Shown: positions 56,331 through 64,000 of the stretch, in pieces
How positions within the stretch are numbered: position 1 is the first letter of the stretch
Layout of the letters: each line of letters opens with the position of its first letter
Source of the DNA: Azolla caroliniana
Taxonomy: Eukaryota; Polypodiophyta
DNA: 64,000 nt
NCBI GenBank assembly: GCA_043228905.1
Contig: JBHGNT010000001.1
Coordinates: 3,472,001 to 3,536,000, forward strand
Direction: 5' to 3'
Translations under genes and position numbers: made by a program
The notes under the pieces: model-generated
The model's database searches: none
Seen by the model: only the letters and a program-made list of their open reading frames with translations
What the model was told of the DNA's origin: nothing

Positions 56331-56351
56331 CCGGTTCTACTCACGAATACG

Positions 56352-56853
56352 TGTTCAGGTGCATAGAAACCGAGCAAGGTAATGCTCAGATAGAAGAGAA
56401 CAAAGAAAACAAATAACAAACTCAGAAACTCAGAAACGAGACACACATATTTTATGTGGAAAACCTGAAAGGGAAAAACCATTGGAGTCCCCAAACTCCG
56501 AATTGGATCACTACAATGAGGAGTACAATGAGGCAACAACCTTAAGCTCACCTTTGTCAGACTGATGGTTGTAGTGTTACTAGCTATCTCTCACTCACTC
56601 ACAGTTACAGAAGTAGCCACCTTCTGTGTCACTATACAACTTAATAATGATCAACTATATACCCTTAAAGTTTGCCCTAGTTGTTTATATACTAAAACAA
56701 CTTTCTGGCTATTTACAAGTATAATCCACATGAGGCACATTTGGAGTATCTACAAATATAGTCTCCCGATTTTGGAAATCGATTTTTGGCCTCGGTCGAG
56801 CTTGCTCATCGATTTCGGCTAATCCCATCTGGAGGGACCTGGTTTTCCCAACA
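56352..56853 (-). mobile_element. Solo copia-like LTR in element E
   Basis: Starts TGTTCAGGTGCATAG and ends GGTTTTCCCAACA. It shares with the D-type copia LTRs the blocks GTGGAAAACC...GGGAAAAACCA, TTTGCCCTA, GGCTATTTACAA and CATCTGGAGGGACC. No target duplication is visible (ATACG against AAATC), so the ends or the event are uncertain. Confidence 0.7.
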
Positions 56854-58110
56854 AAATCGAGGAATCATTGGAGAATAAAGAAACGCGAGCCGAGATCCGA
56901 AGGAAGAAACGACAAGTTTGGAAGTTCTTCTTGAACAATGGATTAATCTGGAGGGAACCGAAAAGACCGGATGACATACAACTCCGGGTAGTCGGCACAA
57001 AGGAACAACAGAAACAAGTAATATCCGAACTTCACGAATTTGATTGGGCTGGACACCGGGGAACATGGGCAACATTTGCAAAGATCAAACAAAAATATTG
57101 GTGGAAGAATATGTACAAGCATATAACGGAGTTCACCGAAAGTTGCGATAAATGTCAGATCTACTCTGGAGTTCAACATGGGGACGAATTACATCTGACA
57201 TTGTCACCGACAATCAATTTTAAATAGATGGTCGACATCGTGGTCATGCCAATCGGGGTCGGACAAAAGAAGTACTTGGTGCTAGCTCGGGATTATCTGA
57301 CGAACCAAGTAGAAGGTCGGGCGCTACGGATAAAAACATGTTCTGCAGTACGGAAGAAGTGTTATGTAGGTATGGGTGCATAGGACAAGTAATTGTGGAC
57401 CGGGGAGAATTTGATTCTGATAAAGCTAGGGAATTCTTCGCCAAACATGGGGTAAGATTAAAACTAACCACGACATACAATCCAGAAGCAAACGGGAAGA
57501 TCGAACGAGGACATCGTCCAATCGTAAAAGCACTCACAAAAGCATGCAACGGAAGGGTGAAGAATTGGCCACAGATGCTTCCGTATGCACTATGGGTGGA
57601 TCGCACAACACATAGTTCCGTGATCGGTTATATGCCAACGGAAACTCGGAAATGCCTAAGGAAACCGCAATTGCGACATGAATAGTGCTACCATGGAAGG
57701 AAGAGATGAGTCGGGAAGAACTACTAGCGGTTCAAATATGACAGCTAGAAGGAGGACCGGAAGACATAGCAAAAGCAATACGCTGACAATAAGATGCGCG
57801 ATTCCGAAACAAAAGTCAATTCGACACAAGGCACCGTCTATGACCACAGAAGATTGAAGAAGGAGAAGATTGGGTGATAGTCTATGACAGCAGTTTGGAT
57901 CATCAACACCAAACGATACGGAAATTCACTCGAAGGTGGTTTGGACCATACGAGGTTCGAAAAGCATTCGACAACAGAACTTACCGGCTAAGTGAGCTAG
58001 ATGGAACAATACTTCGAGTGCCTATAGCGGGGAAGCGGGTGAAGATTGTCAAAAAGCGAAGTGATGACGAACCCTACATAATCTTAGACAAAACCGACAC
58101 ACATGAGTAA
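56854..58110 (+). pseudogene. Element E integrase relic
   Basis: Zinc-binding HHCC: LHEFDWAGHRGTWATFAKIK, then CDKCQIYS (56868-57227). Catalytic core: first Asp in VDIVVMP (57234-57236), second in IVDRGEFDS (57398-57400), Glu in GKIERGH (57503-57505), 34 residues between the last two. The first Asp is in another frame than the others, so at least one frameshift lies between them. A GPY/F-type module (RRWFGPYEVRKAFDNRTYRL) is at about 57934-57993. No chromodomain follows, unlike F and M; the frame ends at 58110. A possible 3' LTR start (purine-rich GAGGGGATGAG, then TGTCGTAG) is at 58269. Confidence 0.9.
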
Positions 58111-58710
58111 TCGGACAAGGATCACGGAAGTGTGGAAATCGAAGAAAGTGGGCTAGAATTAATAATCGACATAGGAGAAGGGATAGAGGGTGCTACGGAT
58201 GAAGAAGAGTAACAAGTATCGGAAACTTCGGCATATACCAAAGGATATGCAAGTTTAGAGGGGATGAGTGTCGTAGTGTACTTCGTACATTATGTGAAAT
58301 ATGTACGGATTACCTGAAATAGAGAATTGGCAAGAAGAGGTTGATTATGTAATGCATCCCACGTAAAAGACTTGTCCTTAAGCAAAAATGATTTAATCAC
58401 ATCCCATGCCCTTATGGTTCCTAGCCAAAATCATTTGGATGCAAGATCCCACCTTGGCGTTTGCATATCAGAAACAACCTATTGTAACTTTGTTTTGGAC
58501 CAAGATGCATTACCATGAAAGAGGGGACCATGGGCAATCCACATATTTGGTTTTTTATTTGCATTTTTAAATTATGTGTGGAGTTTGCAGTTACATGGAA
58601 AGATTGAATAATTCCCATAAAAGTATTTCTTAGCAAAAAACGGTGGTGAAAACTACAAAAAAATGGAGGTCTAACTACATAGAAAACTAGGGGAAATTTT
58701 GTATATTTTC
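58111..58710. other. Tail of element E and AT-rich flank
   Basis: E-like coding ends in acidic residues near 58210. TGTCGTAGTGTACTTCG at 58269, after a purine-rich stretch, may be the start of the E 3' LTR, but no second copy exists to confirm it. The rest shows nothing recognised. Confidence 0.35.
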
Positions 58711-59015
58711 AAATCTGATGCAATGCATCAGATTTTTGTTGCAAATCCAACACTTACAACAAGAATCCATTGCACGGCATCAGATATGAGATGTATATAG
58801 TATAATCCGATGTAGTGCATCATGGTTTTAAGTGATGCTTCTTGTTTGTCTTTTTTAATGGAATTTTTTTTTAAAAATCCAAGACTTACAACAAGAATCT
58901 GATGCACTACAACGAATTCTAGATGTATAAAGTAAAATTTGACGTAGTGCATCAGATTTGGATGGAACGCATTGGATTTTTGTTTGACATCAAAGGCTTA
59001 CTATGAGAATCTAAG
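58711..59015. repeat. Palindromic tandem repeat with TGCATCAGAT core
   Basis: Roughly three units of 110-135 bp (AATCCAASACTTACAACAAGAATC at 58743 and 58877, degenerate at 58988). It includes a 25-bp palindrome at 58711-58735 (AAATCTGATGCA, A, TGCATCAGATTT) and an inverted pair with 15-bp arms at 58896-58910 and 58944-58958. Could be a MITE-like or hairpin-forming repeat. Confidence 0.75.
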
Positions 59016-60247
59016 AAAAACGAAAACGCATCTTTATGGCATTTTTTAGATTCTAATGATTTTAGTAGAATAAACAGTAGCTTGCAGGTTTCTCTCACGT
59101 AATCAAATATCGTAAATAGAAAGTACATAATTAAATATCATAAACAAAAAGTGAAGAAGAAATAATGCATCAAGCACATCTACTCTCACATTGGATAATG
59201 TTTATATACTCGTGTATGACTTATCTTTGACCAAAACAAGCTATCTGCAACAAACCACAATGAAGATACTAAAAGAGAAGATCTTGAATGTGGCTCCAAA
59301 CACAAAACAAAGACAAACAAGAAGCATGACTCATAACCACGATGAGGTTGGATTGCAATTGGATGAAGACAATGCATTAGTTGCCACTGATGATGAGGAT
59401 GAGACCTCACAAACTCCTATTAGTTCATCTGATGGGTATGAAGATGATGGCATAAACTTGGAAAACGATTGTTTTGATTCGTTAACTGTAAATATTGTTT
59501 TGTACATCAAGATTTGGATTCATGAATTTCTATAAATATTAGTGTTACTCATTTTGGACATTCATTTGTAAGTTTGGCATGTCCATTATTTAGGCATTTT
59601 TTTGAACACCTAAATTTACGTACATGCTAGAAATCAATATATTTTTGGGTCATTTTTAAAAATCCTTTACGCTTGCGGCACCCCTTATATTTGTGAATCG
59701 CCCTCATTTGTGTCAGTTTTTGATGCGACATATTACCTATTTCAAATGTCCCGGTGTTATTCACAATTATTTCATAATCTACATAACCCCCCACCCGTAT
59801 CAATTATGTGCTTTAGCATTTGGTGCTACTATCACTTTTTTGGCCTATAGCTTTATTGCATTCTAAACTGATCAACCAAAATTGGATGCTCTTGGTTCAA
59901 AATCTCTTTCAGCCAATGGTCTTCGCATAACATTATAGAGCAAGTTTTTATTGAAAAAGAGCATAAACGTGACACAAAATTCAGTCCATGTGTTTTTTTT
60001 TTGCCCAACAATGGTTTATATTATGGTGATTTACATGATACTTCAACATAGATTTTTACCTTTTCAACTGCTCTTAGACTGCCATTGACATACATAACTC
60101 CCAAATCAATGCCAAGAACAATTATACATAGACACATGCCTCATGTCGGTGGAGGAAATACCCAGAGAGGTCGTTGATACCTCCAACATATACTGAACCA
60201 TTAACCATGCAGAATACATTCATCCTTTCCCATCTCTTCTTAAAAAC
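59016..60247. other. AT-rich intergenic DNA
   Basis: One 114-codon plus frame (59191-59535, acidic, TTG-initiated) has no recognisable domain and looks like chance or a relic. Nothing else seen. Confidence 0.4.
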
Positions 60248-61130
60248 CTATTGCTTTCGAAAGACTACATCTGAATCACCCTTGAGAACATCATATTCTC
60301 CTTTTAGTGTATGCACCAAGGTCAACCAAATCTCCTTGACTACATTCACACCATTCCATTGAATTTGCTGAAATATCCTTCGAGATCTAGTAGTCCACAA
60401 AACCCATAAGGTTATTGAACTAATCGTCTGCCAAACCACCCCATTATATACTAAATTAATAGGCATACATGGCGACACTTCATCAACATATCGACCTCTT
60501 GTACCTCACGCTTAATATCAACCCACGTCACTGCCCCCCATTTATATACTCTAGAGCCATATACCTCATGCAAGAGACGTAATAACCTTTTCCAAACCAA
60601 TTTAGTAGCCATACATTAGTCATGACCAAAATACCCGGTGATAAAGAGCCTCCATCTCTAATACACAAAAAATACACATCTTATCCATATCCTCACAGTA
60701 CATCCAAACCCTAACAGGAACCGCATAATGAACAATCAACCATCTAAATAGAATAATCTTCCTTGGAATTTGCATAGCCTATAGCCATTTTCAAATGTTG
60801 TCATGCGAGTAGGATCAACATTATAACTCAACCATGTTATAGTTGTTGTCGGCCAATGAGGTATCCTATATCGTAACATCTGTCGTCCCAATTGAACCGA
60901 ATATTGAAAAAACGGAATCAACCTTAGAACTTCCTCCCCAAAATATGAAGTAGGTAACCACTTCCATTCCCTTGGATCCCATTCCAATTCACATAATGGT
61001 TTTTATCCCACTACCCATAGATCCCACCATGGATGAACAACATTAGGATCAGGATCAAGGATCCAAAACTTATCTACCTTAGCTATAATTCTAATAGGTT
61101 TTAATGTAGCCTTAGTCCATGTGTTCTATC
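60248..61130 (-). pseudogene. RT zinc-binding-domain (LINE-type) relic
   Basis: Minus-strand translation over several frames gives KVDKFWILDPDPN, HPWWDLWVVG, WDPREWKWLPTSYF, RYRIPHWPTTTITWLSYNVD, then a C-x2-C and H-x3-W type patch (CIFC...ALYHRVFW) near 60640-60700, and finally ITLWVLWTTRSRRIFQQIQW. This pattern recalls the zf-RVT region downstream of plant non-LTR reverse transcriptases. Stops interrupt it. The family call is tentative. Confidence 0.4.
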
Positions 61131-63248
61131 ACGAAAACAACTTCAAAAGAACCACTTTGGCATTGTCTGCGTTTTTGCATCCTACCGTTAAGCCACTAGT
61201 GAAAATAGTCACTTGTAGCCTTTGTATCACAATAGAAGTGAGATGAAATGTCTCATTCTATTTTCTCTATGTACAGTTTTCAAGTAATATACTAAGGTGC
61301 ACCTTTCTTTTAAAAAAACATAATTGCCACTCGTAGTATTTTTCCCTTAAACAAACATGCAACACCTTTGTCCAAAAAGAGAAGGCTTTAGGATGTCCTT
61401 TCATAACATCTTCAATCCATGACATATATTATTATAGACTCTACATCCAGCATAATGTCATCATCAGTTTTATGTAGAGCTTCCTTTATTGATTGGTTCA
61501 TTACTTCATGACCATGGCCCAATATTGTTCAATCGTCTCCTAGACCTTCAACTTCATCTATGCAACTAATTTTTTCAACGCCATATTCATAGGAAGCTCC
61601 TTTATATCAAGTTCACCCATCCTCGGGTTCTCCAAGACTTTCTTTGCAACTTGCATTGTGTTATCCGATAACGATGAAGCTCTGAAATGTTTTCAAAAGA
61701 AACTACAAAAATGCCTCCGAATGGGTCAAAAATTTATATTGCATGGCTGAATAACAATATAATTTCGTGCGATGTGCCAACTCGGTCCTTTGCATTTCTA
61801 ATTGTGCATATTACTTTGATAGCTTATAAGTGTGTGAAAGAAATATAATGCATGAAAAACTTATAAAGATATGGTATATGTATTGGAGCTTCATGTTCTT
61901 ATTAATAATGATTATAAGAGCAATAGTTATATCACAAAATCCCCCGTAATAGGCTGAAATATGAAATTGGTGTTTTCACCAATCAAATGAATAAGAACAA
62001 ATTAAACCATTTTCATATTTTTAATGTATTTGGCTTTCTTATAGACTTTCTTTTGTAGACTTTCTACCTTACGTGGGGACCGTCTTCCAAAATTTAATTT
62101 AATTGCTTTAAAAAAAAGTGTGGATGTGCGTATGTGTATAATACACATTTTTTTGATTGATATCAAATAGTAAATGGATAACCCAAAGAAGAGATGGAAA
62201 GTAACAAAGTTTGAATACAATTAGTTTAGGAGAGCTCTATATTTCCCAATGGCTAATGCTAGTATTTGGAAAGAGCTGCATGTAGAGATTTTCTAGGATG
62301 GGATGAGAAATGATAATAAGTATGGCAAGGCTAGCCTAGTGAAACACGCATATCCGATTCACAATGTAGGAAGCATGGAGAGACATACATATTACCCAAT
62401 AGACATTATAACAATCTTGGAAAGACAAACACATATAGAATATTCATTTGCATAGGAAAATTAATCTAAATCTAGTGTGCCCAATCTTTTAATAAAACTA
62501 TAAAATTCACATATGGATGGACCCACAAGTTCTTACTTTAAGGGATGGTTAGAATTGAGCTTATAACCTAATCCATATACCACAATCATGACATCATATT
62601 ATTCAGTGGCTCACATACAAGACGTCAACAAGATATAGAAAAGCCAAGATGGAAAACATCTTCATAGTTCATGATCCAACGACCCACGTGGGGAATGGCT
62701 ATTGAAATGTGACGAAGTCAATCTCATGGTGCATTGTTCATTAGATTCTACGCAGCCTTTTCCTTTATAGGGAAACCAATATTGTGCTATTGGCACCAAT
62801 AGGTCATGGTCATGCTAGAGCCTTATGAGATAGAGGACACAACATGTCAAAGAATATATATGTATATATCATTATAGATGGACAATCGGCAAGTACATAT
62901 GTATTAACATGGGGACGATATTGGTCCACGGATTTTATTCGTGAGACGTGTGAACCATAAACCATCCATACAATGAGGGAGAGAAATTGTAAGAGTTGAC
63001 CTGGATTACAAAGTACAGTACCCGCAAGAAGAGAATATACTGTAAATAATGCCGAGATACCTTCGATAGAAACGTTATATGATATATATATGCCACACTT
63101 TCATATGACTTTTCCTCGATGATGTGGTGCGCGATCAGAGTTGGTGGTGTATAAGATACCTCAATTCAACCATGAATTCCTTGGGTGGGGGGGTACTCTA
63201 ATCCAGACTGAGCTTTCAGAGAGACAGATCAGTGAGAAAGGAGAGGTC
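61131..63248. other. AT-rich DNA upstream of the RING gene
   Basis: No coding relic recognised. A G-box core CACGTG lies at 62685-62690 (about 560 bp before the gene) and a TATATATATGCC at about 63081; either could belong to the promoter of the RING gene, unproven. Confidence 0.35.
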
Positions 63249-63824
63249 ATGAACTCCACAGAAGCTGCTGCTGTACCAACATACAGTACTAACAACAGCG
63301 GTTCTCGTGTTAGCACATCTCCTTCGGTCCCGACCTCTTCTCCGAGTAGCGGCATTAGCACCCAGAATGTCCTGTTATGTATCATCATCGTGCTCTCCTT
63401 TCTACTTTCCTTCATCTTTGGTGTGAAGATCAGGCGAGCATATGTAACGCGCCAAGGAAGTTCTCAGCAGAGGCGACAAGGGCACCTCGAATCCGCAGCT
63501 AACATTGGCACCGGCCTTGATAAGATCACCATCGACTTGTTAATGCCCGCGTTCACGTATAATAGTAATAGTAAGCTAGTGATTCATGGGCAGGGCATGA
63601 ACATTATATTGAAAGAATCAGATGAGGAGGAAGGAAGATTTAATGGTGATAATGAGGAAGTAAGGGACGATCAATGTGCGGTGTGTTTGTGCGAGTTCAA
63701 GGACGGCGAGGAAGTTAGGATGGTGCCCAAGTGTGAGCATAGGTTCCACACAGGGTGCATAGACATGTGGTTTCATTCCCATTCCACATGCCCACTCTGC
63801 AGGGCCCCTGTTCTAGAACCCTAA
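63249..63824 (+). CDS. ATL-type RING-H2 finger protein (E3 ubiquitin ligase)
   Basis: 191 residues, no intron. Start at ATG 63249 ([10 protein letters not shown]); the open frame reaches back to 63123 but holds no earlier ATG. Order: short Ser/Thr-rich N-terminus; one transmembrane segment (about 40-60, [19 protein letters not shown]); basic stretch; GLD motif ([16 protein letters not shown], 89-104) typical of the plant ATL family; acidic linker; RING-H2 at 143-184 with C143, C146, C162, H164, H167, C170, C181, C184 all present and the usual PLCR ending. ATL proteins are membrane-anchored E3 ligases, often in stress responses (family knowledge). Length and intact motifs suggest a working gene; the substrate is unknown. 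Confidence 0.93.
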   Translation: MNSTEAAAVPTYSTNNSGSRVSTSPSVPTSSPSSGISTQNVLLCIIIVLSFLLSFIFGVKIRRAYVTRQGSSQQRRQGHLESAANIGTGLDKITIDLLMPAFTYNSNSKLVIHGQGMNIILKESDEEEGRFNGDNEEVRDDQCAVCLCEFKDGEEVRMVPKCEHRFHTGCIDMWFHSHSTCPLCRAPVLEP

Positions 63825-64000
63825 TCTAATGTAACTGATCATGAACACCCCAACCCCCCCTCCTCTCCCCTGTTCTACTTGAGTGTCTCCATCTTCTCCA
63901 ATATAAACAACTTAAACTTCGATTGGGATCTTCAAGGTAGACCATGAGAAGAAAAAGGCAGATTCTCCATAATAATCTGGACCCTAGCTAGCTAGAGTAC
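63825..64000 (+). other. 3' flank of the RING gene
   Basis: C-rich stretch then AATATAAACAAC near 63900, which could serve a polyadenylation role. Nothing else seen. Confidence 0.4.

Noticed and set aside
59191-59535. 114-codon ORF as a gene
   Set aside because: Starts with TTG, acidic low-complexity, no domain; could not be supported.

Overview
This window is plant nuclear DNA, almost entirely nested LTR retrotransposons, with one ordinary cellular gene at the right edge: an intronless ATL-type RING-H2 ubiquitin-ligase gene at 63249-63824. The plant call rests on that gene (transmembrane segment, GLD motif, RING-H2) and on Ty1/copia elements with an initiator-Met-tRNA primer site. The two chromodomain Ty3/gypsy elements resemble lineages I associate with non-seed plants (mosses, lycophytes, ferns). 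That is an inference from memory; the species cannot be fixed from the sequence.

Layout. 1-1941 holds nothing I recognise. 1942-3836 is a cluster of LTR fragments (family K) with a solo copia LTR inserted (2003-2826, TSD ACTTC). 3840-4800 is tandem-repeat DNA. 4799-6975 is the 5' half of a decayed copia element (L). From about 7530 to 58300 one old Ty3/gypsy element (E, + strand) can be followed in pieces: gag 7530-8252, gag/protease 17883-18772, linker 37841-38121, RT 39593-40851, RNase H 44923-45498, integrase 56854-58110. Everything between these pieces is insertions.

Insertions into E, left to right: (1) Copia-1, 8253-17877 (TSD TGCGA), itself hit by gag-only element A1, 9220-13363. (2) LTR B, 18773-37840, which holds chromodomain gypsy F, 20024-37807 (TSD CTTTC). 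F in turn contains a stack at 22513-35108: gypsy C, Copia-2, a second C-type element and an A-type LTR fragment. (3) Solo LTR G, 38122-39592. (4) LTR B-prime, 40852-44915, which holds a solo A LTR and a truncated chromodomain gypsy M. (5) Gag-only element A2, 45499-56330, which holds Copia-3, 47174-52564. (6) A solo copia-like LTR, 56352-56853. From 58300 to 63248 the DNA is AT-rich, with a palindromic tandem repeat and a decayed RT-zinc-binding-domain relic.

Main biological signal. LTRs with termini TGTCR...CGACA (families A, B, C, G, H) differ in length and interior but share ends, and A and C share a primer-binding site. The four insertions with both ends intact are flanked by 4-bp duplications CCGA, CCGG, ACGG and ACGC, all of form N-CG-N. 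Nearly every other visible junction of the group has CG in the same place. This points to a retrotransposon lineage (probably the E/C gypsy lineage, with A-type gag-only passengers) that integrates centred on CpG. All other element groups here lack this signature.
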